Below are positions 25,688 through 32,768 of a stretch of DNA of 64,000 bases, piece by piece. Every line of letters starts with the position of its first letter. The first letter of the stretch is position 1. The stretch spans positions 1 to 64,000 of the forward strand of contig NZ_BAFX01000139.1 in assembly GCF_000308815.1 (NCBI RefSeq), in the 5' to 3' direction. Origin of the DNA: Nocardia concava NBRC 100430 (GTDB lineage Bacteria; Actinomycetota; Actinomycetes; Mycobacteriales; Mycobacteriaceae). The notes under the pieces were generated by a model that saw only the letters and a program-made list of their open reading frames with translations, did not search any database and was not told the origin of the DNA. Both the position numbers and the translations under genes were made by a program.

Positions 25688-25705
25688 GACGTGTGCGACA
25701 AGAGC

Positions 25706-25809
25706 GGACGGGCGTGGGATGCCCACCGGAACCGGCCCTCGGATCGCTCCGGGGACCGGCAAGGATTCGAACCTCAGATGCCAGATAACCGATCGGCTTC
25801 GGCCCGTCC
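25706..25809 (-). ncRNA. Y RNA-like permuted tRNA mimic, unit 2 (degenerate)
   Basis: About 104 nt. Closing stem GGACGGGC with GCCCGTCC (8 bp, perfect). The 5' block CGGGCCGAA...GATCGGTTATC is shared with units 1 and 3. The T-arm is weak (GAGG-TTCGAAT-CCTT). A 12-bp acceptor-like stem (CCGGTCCCCGGA with TCCGAGGGCCGG, one wobble and one mismatch) is capped by a GCGA tetraloop, followed by a reduced D-hairpin GTGGG-CAT-CCCAC that lacks the tRNA GG. Confidence 0.68.
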
Positions 25810-25820
25810 TTCTCGTCATG

Positions 25821-25977
25821 GCGAACGACGGGTGAGCGGTCGTGGTGTATCGACCGGGGTTTAGCCATGCGCTCTACCAAGCTGAGCTACGAGGACTGCA
25901 GTCCTCGGCGGGATTCGAACCCGCGACATCATGATCCGATAACCGACCGAATCCGGCCCGCCCACATCGTCGTTCGC
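25821..25977 (-). ncRNA. Y RNA-like permuted tRNA mimic, unit 1 (best conserved)
   Basis: About 157 nt. The ends pair over 10 bp (GCGAACGACG with CGTCGTTCGC) and then 8 more (GTGGGCGG with CCGCTCAC). The tRNA-like half is nearly perfect but permuted: T-arm GCGGG-TTCGAAT-CCCGC, then a 7-bp acceptor stem CGAGGAC-TGCA-GTCCTCG closed by a TGCA loop, then TA and a D-arm GCTC-AGCTTGGTA-GAGC. CATG on both sides can form the anticodon-stem equivalent that opens into the long Y stem. A TACAGT -10 lies at 25990-25995. Confidence 0.8.
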
Positions 25978-26011
25978 TGTACCAGGAGGACTGTACGCAG
26001 GTATGGCCGCG

Positions 26012-26040
26012 CCCGGCCACCGAATTTCGCGGCGACCGGG
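26012..26040 (-). terminator. Hairpin after the L,D-transpeptidase gene
   Basis: An 11-bp stem with two wobbles (26030-26040 with 26012-26022) and a CGAAATT loop lies 15 bp after the stop at 26055. There is no T run, so it may be a processing or protective hairpin. Confidence 0.45.
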
Positions 26041-26054
26041 CGTCGGTTGTCGTG

Positions 26055-27296
26055 TCAGCGGCCGCCGACCGGCTGCGGGGGTAGCGGGGTGGCGGAGATT
26101 TGGTTCTTGGGTTCGCCCTGGAGGGCGGAGAGGCCCTTCCAGGTTTCCCAGTCGATGGTCCAGTCGTAGATGTCGCCGTCGGCGGCGGAGAGGGGGATGC
26201 GAGTGCCGGTGATTTCTACCGGGTCGCCGTAGAGGGCGGTGGGAAAATAGGCCTGGGCGTCGGCAGTGCTGAGGTTGATGCAGCCGTTGGTGACGTTGGA
26301 ATTGCCCTGGGCGCCCGCGGATTCCGGGTTGGCGTGGATGAATTCGCCGTTGTTGGAGATGCGGACGGCCCAGCGCTCGCGGGCGTTGGTGTAGTACGGC
26401 GGGTTGGACATCACGAAGTCCTCGTACTTCTCGGTCACCACGTGGATGCCGGAGCGCGTGACATTGCGGTTCTCGTTGCCCTCGCCGTAGCTGCACGGGA
26501 AGTCGAAGACGGTCTGGCCGTCGCGGATCACCTGGACGCGATGCGTGGGCGCGCTGCCGCGCACGATCTGCGAACGGCCGATCTTGAAGTCGGAGGTGAG
26601 GTCGGAGTCGCCGAACAGGCCGCCGCCCATGTCCAGGCCGTAGAGCTTGACGCCGACGTGCACGGTGGTGCCGGGCTGCCAGTACTCGCGCGGACGCCAG
26701 TGCACCCGGGAGCCGCCGTTGTCGTCCTGCAGCCAGGCCCAGGAGCCCTCGGTGGCCGGGGTCGCGGTGACGGTCAGCGCCTTCTCGACGGCCGCCTTGT
26801 TCTCGATATGCCCCTTGAACTGCAGCATGATCGGCGCGGCGATGCCGACTTCCTGGCCGTCACCGATATTGATGGTGGCCGGCGCGGTCGCCTTGGGGCT
26901 GACGGTGGTGAACTTCCCGTCGATCGGCACCGGCTTGTTGTCGGTGCCGGTGGCGGTGCCCGCCCAGGTGTAGGTGACGCCGTAGCCGAGCGGCTCGTTC
27001 ACCGTGAACTTGCTGCGAGCCGCATCGAAGGTGCCGGTTACCTGCTTGCCGTTGGCATTGGTCAGGGTCAACTGGTCGATGCGGCCGTTGGTGACCGTCG
27101 CGGTCACCGGGGTCGTCGGGTTGACGTTCTCGCTGCCGTTGCCCGGTTCCAGCTTGACGGTCGCGACCGGTTCGGCGGGCTTCCCGGAGCCGCCACCACC
27201 CTTGTTCGACGACGAACACGCCGCCGCGATCGCTGCCATCGACGCCACCAGCGCGGCCCGCATGGCCCCGCGACGGGACAGTCCTCGATTGCTCAC
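26055..27296 (-). CDS. L,D-transpeptidase lipoprotein (LprQ/LdtMt5-type)
   Basis: 413 aa. A twin-arginine-like start (RGLSRRGAMRAAL) is followed by a lipobox (AIAAACSSS), so the protein is a membrane-anchored lipoprotein. Two Ig-like domains (about 45-260) precede the YkuD catalytic domain, where the active Cys is in NVTNGCINLS and the conserved His in EFIHAN. It makes 3-3 crosslinks in peptidoglycan. As in M. tuberculosis, where lprQ follows murB, murB lies immediately upstream (64-bp gap or longer depending on start). A Rossmann- or substrate-specific difference cannot be read from sequence. Confidence 0.93.
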   Translation of the reverse strand: MSNRGLSRRGAMRAALVASMAAIAAACSSSNKGGGGSGKPAEPVATVKLEPGNGSENVNPTTPVTATVTNGRIDQLTLTNANGKQVTGTFDAARSKFTVNEPLGYGVTYTWAGTATGTDNKPVPIDGKFTTVSPKATAPATINIGDGQEVGIAAPIMLQFKGHIENKAAVEKALTVTATPATEGSWAWLQDDNGGSRVHWRPREYWQPGTTVHVGVKLYGLDMGGGLFGDSDLTSDFKIGRSQIVRGSAPTHRVQVIRDGQTVFDFPCSYGEGNENRNVTRSGIHVVTEKYEDFVMSNPPYYTNARERWAVRISNNGEFIHANPESAGAQGNSNVTNGCINLSTADAQAYFPTALYGDPVEITGTRIPLSAADGDIYDWTIDWETWKGLSALQGEPKNQISATPLPPQPVGGR

Positions 27297-27360
27297 TTTC
27301 TCGACCCTACCCCCGCAAACCGTGTATCCCGGACGCTGAAATGGTGGCGCAAGCCACTCG

Positions 27361-28470
27361 CTACAGGCTCACACCCACGGTCACGGGTTCGGGCTCCAGG
27401 CGAATGCCGAAGCGCTCAGCAACCCCGTCGCAAACCGTGCGGGCGAGGGTGACCAGATCGGTCGCGGTGGCCGCACCCCGATTGGTCAGCGCCAGCGTGT
27501 GTTTGGTCGACAAACGCGCTGGAGCCCCGTCGCCCGGAAAGCCCTTGGCGAAGCCGGCGCGCTCGATGAGCCAGCCCGCGGAGAACTTTACCCCGCCCTC
27601 GGCCGGATACGTGGGCACGGCCACGTCCGGGCCCACATGTGACGCGATCGCCGCGCGCACCCCCGCCACCTCCGCGTCCGGAATAACCGGATTGGTGAAA
27701 AACGAGCCCGCACTCCAGGTGTCGTGATCGTCCGGATCCAGCACCATGCCCTTGCCCGCCCGCAACCGCAGCACCGCCGCGCGCACCAGCGCCGCCGGAC
27801 GCGACTCGCCCTCGGCCGCGCCCAGCGCGTTCGCCAGCTCGCGGTAGCCGAGCGGGGCGCTGGAACCGTCGGCGCGCAGCCCGAATTCGACCGCCAGCAC
27901 CACCGCCGCGTCGCTGTGCTTGAGAACCGAAGTGCGGTAACCGAATCCGAGCTCGGCCGGCTCGACCCAGCGGATCTCGCCGGTCGCGCGGTCCAGCAAC
28001 CGCACCCGGCGCAGCAAACCCGCCACCTCGACGCCGTACGCGCCGACGTTCTGCACCGGCGTCGCGCCCGCGGAACCCGGGATGCCGGACAGGCATTCGA
28101 GGCCGCCGAATCCGGCCTCGACCGTCGCGGCCACCACGGTGTCCCAGTTCGCGCCCGCCTCGGCGATCACCGAGTCCGCAGTGAACTCCACGCCCTCGGT
28201 CGCGATCCGCACCACGACGCCGTCGAAGCCCGCATCGGCGATGAGCAGATTGGAACCACCCGCGATGAGCAGCACCGGAATCCCGGCCGCGTCCAGCGCG
28301 CGCACGGTCGCCACCAGCGCGTCGGTGCTGTCGCAGTCGGCGACGGTGGCCGGGCCGCCGACCCGCAGGGTCGTCAGCTCCGCCAGCGGCACGTCGGCCC
28401 GCGGCCGCGCGCCGGTCCCCGCCAACAGGTCCCGCAGGTCGTCGAAGGACACCACCCGAGAAGTACGCAC
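27361..28470 (-). CDS. murB: UDP-N-acetylenolpyruvoylglucosamine reductase MurB
   Basis: About 369 aa from GTG 28470. FAD-binding motifs LRVGGPA and AGGSNLLIADAGF, the YRTSVLK loop, the catalytic Ser region SAGSFFTNPVI, and GVKFSAGWLIERAG are all present. It reduces UDP-GlcNAc-enolpyruvate to UDP-MurNAc. The start is uncertain: GTG 28476 or an ATG at 28506 (overlapping the divergent gene) are alternatives. I prefer 28470 because TACCGT (28479-28484, minus strand) ends 8 nt before it. Confidence 0.93.
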   Translation of the reverse strand: MRTSRVVSFDDLRDLLAGTGARPRADVPLAELTTLRVGGPATVADCDSTDALVATVRALDAAGIPVLLIAGGSNLLIADAGFDGVVVRIATEGVEFTADSVIAEAGANWDTVVAATVEAGFGGLECLSGIPGSAGATPVQNVGAYGVEVAGLLRRVRLLDRATGEIRWVEPAELGFGYRTSVLKHSDAAVVLAVEFGLRADGSSAPLGYRELANALGAAEGESRPAALVRAAVLRLRAGKGMVLDPDDHDTWSAGSFFTNPVIPDAEVAGVRAAIASHVGPDVAVPTYPAEGGVKFSAGWLIERAGFAKGFPGDGAPARLSTKHTLALTNRGAATATDLVTLARTVCDGVAERFGIRLEPEPVTVGVSL

Positions 28471-28496
28471 AGGCACAGACGGTAGCCTGTCCGACC
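28471..28496. promoter_or_regulatory. Overlapping divergent leaderless promoters, murB / DUF2505
   Basis: TACCGT on the minus strand (28479-28484) and TAGCCT on the plus strand (28483-28488) share two bases, each 8 nt from its start codon. Two polymerases could not bind at once, so the two genes should compete. Confidence 0.5.
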
Positions 28497-28982
28497 ATGG
28501 CGACACCTCTGGCCTTCACCGCGCACTCGACCCATCCCATGGCCGCCGTGCGCGCGGCGTTCGCCGACCAGCAGTACTGGAAGGACCGCATCGAGGCGGT
28601 GGGCGGCCCGAACGCGCGCATCGAGAACCTCGTCATCGAGGGCGACAACGTGCGCGTCGACATGGTGCAGACGATTCCCGCCGAGGAACTGCCCAGCCAG
28701 ATCACCGCGATCAAGCCGGACGGTCTGGTCATTCCGCGCACCGAGACCTGGCACGGCAGCGGCGGCACCGTCGAGGCGCACGTGGACGGCGCGCCCGCGA
28801 ACGTGAACGGCACGCTCACGGTCACCGATGACGGCTCCGGCTCCACCTTCGTGGTCGACGCGTCCATCGAGGTGAAGATCCCGTTGTTCGGCAAGAAGAT
28901 CGAGGCCGCCATCCAGGAGCACCTGCTGGCGCTGCTGGAGCGCGAGGCCGAGTTCACCGACAATTGGCTGAGTTCGCACTGA
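28497..28982 (+). CDS. DUF2505 family protein (Rv0481c-type)
   Basis: 161 aa, START/SRPBCC-like helix-grip fold: FTAHSTHPMAAVRAAFAD at the start, a beta-rich middle and a long C-terminal helix (LFGKKIEAAIQEHLLALLEREAEF). Divergent from murB exactly as Rv0481c. No enzymatic residues are recognisable; hydrophobic ligand binding is a plausible inference. The next gene is a paralogue. Confidence 0.9.
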   Translation: MATPLAFTAHSTHPMAAVRAAFADQQYWKDRIEAVGGPNARIENLVIEGDNVRVDMVQTIPAEELPSQITAIKPDGLVIPRTETWHGSGGTVEAHVDGAPANVNGTLTVTDDGSGSTFVVDASIEVKIPLFGKKIEAAIQEHLLALLEREAEFTDNWLSSH

Positions 28983-29013
28983 CGGGGGTCGCCCGGCAGT
29001 AACCTGAGCGATC

Positions 29014-29529
29014 GTGGCCCGCCGACTCGACTACTCCGCGCGGTATCCGCTGCACACCACCCAAGAGGTGTACGCGGCGATGATGAACCGTGAGCACTGG
29101 GATGCCCGCATCGAGGAACTGCGCAAGCACTCCCCGAACGACATCCTCGGCCTCGACTCCGGCGAGGACGGCATCACGGTCGAACTGCGGCACGTACTCC
29201 CGCGCGACCAGCTGCCCGATATGGCGCAGATGGTCGTGCACAAGGACATGGTGATCACCCGGCGCGAGACCTACGGGCCCTTCGGACCGGAGGTGACCGG
29301 CGAATACGTCGCCGAAATCCCCGGCAGCCCAGGCACTCTCGGCGGCACCATGCGCCTGTTCCCCACCGAAACCGGCTGCACGCTACGCATCTCCTCGCAC
29401 GCGCAGGTGAATGTGCCGTTCTTCGGGCGCAAGCTCGAACAGCTGATGCTGGTGAACCTGGTGGACCTGTTCCGCGCCGAGGCCGAGGTGACGAAGAACT
29501 GGCTGGATCAGCACTACCCCGTCGGCTGA
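29014..29529 (+). CDS. DUF2505 family protein, second copy
   Basis: 171 aa from GTG 29014, 8 nt after a TAACCT box. It shares the helix-grip plan with the upstream gene (start YSARYPLHTTQEVYAAM, end VPFFGRKLEQLMLVNLVDLFRAEAEVTKNWL), a tandem duplication with low identity. Its stop overlaps the probable start of the following methyltransferase-like gene. Confidence 0.88.
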   Translation: MARRLDYSARYPLHTTQEVYAAMMNREHWDARIEELRKHSPNDILGLDSGEDGITVELRHVLPRDQLPDMAQMVVHKDMVITRRETYGPFGPEVTGEYVAEIPGSPGTLGGTMRLFPTETGCTLRISSHAQVNVPFFGRKLEQLMLVNLVDLFRAEAEVTKNWLDQHYPVG

Positions 29530-30299
29530 CCAAACCGATCGGGACGATCACCCGCGGCACCACCGGTATCAACAGACTGCGCCGCAGCGACCGGTGGCTC
29601 ATGCACGACCCCTTGGTCGCCCGGAGGTTGCTGGACGCCTCCGACCCGCTCGTCGTCGATCTCGGTTACGGCGCCGCGCCTTTCACGACCCTGGAAATGG
29701 CGGCCCGTCTGCGCACCGTCCGGCCCGATCTGCGCGTGGTAGGCCTGGAAATCGATCCGGACCGCGTCGTTCCCGCCCGGGACGGCGTGGTCTTCGCGCG
29801 CGGCGGCTTCGAACTCGCGGGCCTGCGCCCCACCCTGGTCCGCGCCTTCAACGTGCTGCGCCAATACCCGGAATCCGCTGTCCCCGAAGCCTGGTCGACC
29901 ATCCAGTCCGGCCTGGCCCCCGACGGCCTCCTCCTCGACGGCACCTGCGACGAACTAGGCCGCCGCTGCGCCTGGATCCTCCTCGACCGCGCCCGTCCCC
30001 TCTCCCTCACCCTCGCCTGGGACCCCTTCACCGTCGAAACCCCCTCCGACATCGCAGAACGCCTCCCCAAGGCACTCATCCACCGCAACATCCCCGGCGA
30101 ACCCATCCACACCTTGCTGACCGCCGCCGACCGCGCCTGGGCCGTCGCCGCTCCCCTGGCCCCCTACGGCCCGCGAGTCCGCTGGCGCCACGCCGCGGAT
30201 CTCCTCCGCCTGCAAGGATTTCCGCTCCGCCCCTACCGACGCCGCCTGCGCGACAACATCTTGACCGTCCCCTGGTCCGCCGTCGCACCCCTGCCCTGA
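29526..30299 (+). CDS. Class I SAM-dependent methyltransferase-like protein
   Basis: 257 aa if started at CTG 29526, 232 aa from the first ATG at 29601. The frame upstream of the ATG codes for PIGTITRGTTGINRLRRSDRWL, which looks like the conserved start of this actinobacterial family, yet it contains no ATG, GTG or TTG. The CTG overlaps the previous stop as CTGA, so translation may start there. Rossmann motif I is VVDLGYGAAPFTT and the acidic SAM-binding residue is in GLEIDP. The C-terminal part is less typical and the substrate is unknown. Confidence 0.8.
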   Translation: MTKPIGTITRGTTGINRLRRSDRWLMHDPLVARRLLDASDPLVVDLGYGAAPFTTLEMAARLRTVRPDLRVVGLEIDPDRVVPARDGVVFARGGFELAGLRPTLVRAFNVLRQYPESAVPEAWSTIQSGLAPDGLLLDGTCDELGRRCAWILLDRARPLSLTLAWDPFTVETPSDIAERLPKALIHRNIPGEPIHTLLTAADRAWAVAAPLAPYGPRVRWRHAADLLRLQGFPLRPYRRRLRDNILTVPWSAVAPLP

Positions 30300-30313
30300 G
30301 CGGTCCGCCACCT

Positions 30314-30403
30314 CGTCATTCCGGCGTGCTTTTGGCCGGAATCTACTGAACTCGCTGGGCCACTCGGGGTATGGATCCCGGCCAAAAGCATGCCGGGATG
30401 ACG
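30314..30403. repeat. Long inverted repeat (REP/MITE-like intergenic element)
   Basis: Two 30-bp arms (30314-30343 and 30374-30403) match as inverted copies at 27 of 30 positions, with a 30-nt loop. The mismatches still allow G-U pairs in RNA. The arms contain TTTTGGCCGG and end in CGTCAT. It sits between convergent genes and looks like a dispersed palindromic element. Confidence 0.8.
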
Positions 30404-30452
30404 GAGAAAGCATGCCGGGATGACGGAGAAAGCATGCCGGGATGACGGAGAA
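30387..30452. repeat. Three perfect tandem copies of a 22-bp unit
   Basis: Units at 30387-30408, 30409-30430 and 30431-30452 are identical. Each contains CATGCCGGGATGACGG, the end of the right arm of the adjacent inverted repeat, so the element's terminus has been amplified. Confidence 0.9.
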
Positions 30453-30462
30453 ATGCCGCGGA

Positions 30463-31977
30463 TCATTGGAGCTTGTGGAGCAGCTCCCGGACCGTGCCGG
30501 AGATCGCGGCGGGGGCGAGCAGCGAGCGCGGGGCGAACGGCTGCCGCCACAGGCCGCCGTGGGCCGCACCGGTCGCGAAAAGTGCCTCCGGGTTGGACAT
30601 TCGGGCCCCATCCGCCTCGGACACCGGAGACTCCTCCGGCGGATTCAGGTCGGCGACCAGTTTGGCGGCGAGGAGGGTGCGGGCGGTGGCGGGGTCGAAG
30701 ACCTCGATGCCGAAGCGGGCGGAGGCGCGGTAGGCGGCGGTGCGCCAGGCGGGTTCGCGGGTGAGGGTGCGGGTCCAGGCGGGTGGGGCGACGGTGAAGG
30801 AGACGGGGTGGCCCGACTGTTGGGCGAGGACGGCTCGCCAGCGGGGAAGGCGTTGGGCCAGGGCGTAATCCGGGCCCGCGAGGGCGGGGAGGTTGTCGAA
30901 CAGACCCCAGGCGCCGCCGTCGGTGTCGAAGATCGGGCGGGTGTAGTTGAGGCGGTACAGCGAGTGGGGTGCGACGCGGTGGATCAGGTCCTGGGCGCTG
31001 CCGCGGAAACCGCGCTGCGCCAGTTGATCTCGGGCGGCGGCCACCACGGAGGCGGGCACGGCGTAGGTGTCGGTGGGGGAACCGAGCAGGGCCAGGGCCG
31101 CGTCGGGGTGGTGGCGCAGCAGGGTTTCGGCGAGGACGTCGGAGGCGGCGGCCAGGCGCACCCCGGCGGCGCCGGGGAGTTCGGCGTAGAGGCCGAGCAC
31201 CGGGCGGGCGTCGCTGTGCGCGGAGATCCAACCGGCCAGTGCGGGAAAGCTTCTGGAGATGTCGACGCCGGGTTCGTTGTCCGAGACGGGGAATCGCATG
31301 ATCCCGGCCCCGGCCGCGGCGATCGACCGCAGCCTGTCCCAGCGCGCCCGCCCCGGCCGATCCACCGCGAGCACATCCGCACCCCAGGCCAGCAGCGGCC
31401 GCAACGGCCCGAGCTCCGCGCCCGCGCCGGTCACGGTGACCCGGAAACCAGGCAGCCGCAACCATTCCGGATGGTCGATGACCCGCTCGACGGCGGCCAC
31501 GAAGTCGGGTTCCAGAATCCCGTGGGTCTGCCATTCGGCCAGGCGCAGCCGCAGCGATTCCTCGGCCAGCACCTGCCCGCGCCACGGCACCTCGAGCCGC
31601 TTCACCGCCGTGCCCTCGCCCGCCACCTCGCCGGTCTCCAGCCCGGCCGCCGCGGCCTCGGCGTCCACGTCGACGGTGTCCAGCGCGGCGACGGTGCGCC
31701 CGACCGCGAAGCGCAGCATGTGCCGCACCGATTTCAGGCCCGCCGCGGCCATGCCGAGCGAGACCTCGGGCGCGCCGATGGCCAGCGCCGTCATCCCCCG
31801 GAAGACCCGGTGATACCCGCGCCGCCAGTCCCGGCAGGTCTCCACCGATTGCGCCAGATCGGCGTCATAGGGCCGAATCGCGTCGGCGACCACGGCCGCC
31901 GAGAACATGTCCGCGATCAGATCGGGCGGTCCCGGCGGAAACACCAGATCCCACACGCCCGCGCTGACCTTGCCCAT
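30463..31977 (-). CDS. Conserved actinobacterial protein of unknown function
   Basis: 504 aa. The N-terminal third is helical and includes PDLIADMFSAAVVADAIRPYD. The middle has a Rossmann-like segment (FRVTVTGAGAELGPLRPLLAWGAD, split here by description: FRVTVTGAGAE then LGPLRPLLAWGAD) and the C-terminal third has SLYRLNYTRPIFDTDGGAWG and hydrophobic helices. GTG or ATG choice is clear at ATG 31977. It lies convergent with the methyltransferase-like gene. I do not recognise the family; a nucleotide-binding role is possible from the Rossmann-like glycines but unproven. Confidence 0.7.
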   Translation of the reverse strand: MGKVSAGVWDLVFPPGPPDLIADMFSAAVVADAIRPYDADLAQSVETCRDWRRGYHRVFRGMTALAIGAPEVSLGMAAAGLKSVRHMLRFAVGRTVAALDTVDVDAEAAAAGLETGEVAGEGTAVKRLEVPWRGQVLAEESLRLRLAEWQTHGILEPDFVAAVERVIDHPEWLRLPGFRVTVTGAGAELGPLRPLLAWGADVLAVDRPGRARWDRLRSIAAAGAGIMRFPVSDNEPGVDISRSFPALAGWISAHSDARPVLGLYAELPGAAGVRLAAASDVLAETLLRHHPDAALALLGSPTDTYAVPASVVAAARDQLAQRGFRGSAQDLIHRVAPHSLYRLNYTRPIFDTDGGAWGLFDNLPALAGPDYALAQRLPRWRAVLAQQSGHPVSFTVAPPAWTRTLTREPAWRTAAYRASARFGIEVFDPATARTLLAAKLVADLNPPEESPVSEADGARMSNPEALFATGAAHGGLWRQPFAPRSLLAPAAISGTVRELLHKLQ

Positions 31978-32038
31978 GAACAGTCACCCTGCCACGAAAT
32001 CTCGCGCCGGAAAACTCGAACCCCGCGCCGTGAAATCC

Positions 32039-32656
32039 CTATCGCGGGTCCTGCTGGGTGCGGCTCAACGAGCGATGCAGCCGCGCCGCCGTCGCCGGAT
32101 CCAGAGCGGCACTGGCGGAACGGATTTCGGCGCGGGCACAGCGGTGGATGGCGACCGCGTCGGCCACCACCTCGTCCAGCGCGGCCTGCCCGATGCCCGC
32201 CTCGGCCAGATCCAGCACCGTGCGCAGCGGCGTGGTCACCAGAAAGGCCCCCGCCGATTCCACGTCATTGCGCGCGAAACTGCGCCGCAGCACCACCAGT
32301 CGCGGCGAGAGCGGAAACCGCCCGACCCGCGCCGACAGGTGCACGAACCGGGGCCGCAGCCGTCCGAGACCGTGCAGTTCGGCGGCACTGTGATGCGAGA
32401 CCGCGGCCGCACCGTCGAACCACGCCGCCCACATGGCGTATTCGTCGAGCGGCCCGTCGGGCCAGTCGGCCAGCCGCAGCAGCCCCACGCCCGAACGCAG
32501 AATGCTGCCGTCACGCAACCCGTCCCGAATCAGGTTCTCGCAGCCGGTGCGCAGCACCTGGCGGGTGGTGAAATATCCGGCGTGCAGGGCGGCCTGGTCC
32601 CGCAACGCCAGCCATCCGTGTTCCGGATCGGGCTCCGGTGCCGCGTTCCCAGCCAT
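32039..32656 (-). CDS. AbiEi-like antitoxin-family protein, orphan
   Basis: 205 aa from ATG 32656; TATTCT (32664-32669, minus strand) ends 7 nt before it, so a leaderless start. The N-terminal winged helix (QAALHAGYFTTRQVLRTG, LLRLADWP) and the AbiEi C-terminal block (AAVSHHSAAELHGL, PLRTVLDLAEAGIGQAALDEVV) match the type IV antitoxin AbiEi group. The usual AbiEii nucleotidyltransferase toxin is not adjacent. It may be a regulator derived from the antitoxin. Confidence 0.75.
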   Translation of the reverse strand: MAGNAAPEPDPEHGWLALRDQAALHAGYFTTRQVLRTGCENLIRDGLRDGSILRSGVGLLRLADWPDGPLDEYAMWAAWFDGAAAVSHHSAAELHGLGRLRPRFVHLSARVGRFPLSPRLVVLRRSFARNDVESAGAFLVTTPLRTVLDLAEAGIGQAALDEVVADAVAIHRCARAEIRSASAALDPATAARLHRSLSRTQQDPR

Positions 32657-32768
32657 GACATTCAGAATAAGCCGCACTCATGTGCGTTACGTCACAATCC
32701 ACCCCGGTAAGCCGACACCTCACGGGAAGCACAGAGCTCACTCAGAAACCTCGGGAAGAATCGGCTCC

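Noticed and set aside
25549..25977. Ordinary tRNA genes (T-loop TTCGAAT three times)
   Set aside because: The D-arm lies after the T-arm and the acceptor strands are joined by a tetraloop, so no canonical tRNA can be folded in linear order.
16740..26050. Prophage or integrative element
   Set aside because: No integrase, excisionase, phage structural genes or terminal att repeats could be seen in the island.
30387..30452. CRISPR array
   Set aside because: The 22-bp units are directly abutting with no spacers and no cas genes are present.
32433..32768. N-terminal extension of the DUF2993 protein
   Set aside because: The frame extends upstream but is antisense to the AbiEi-like gene; the ATG at 32769 begins the recognisable acidic N-terminus.
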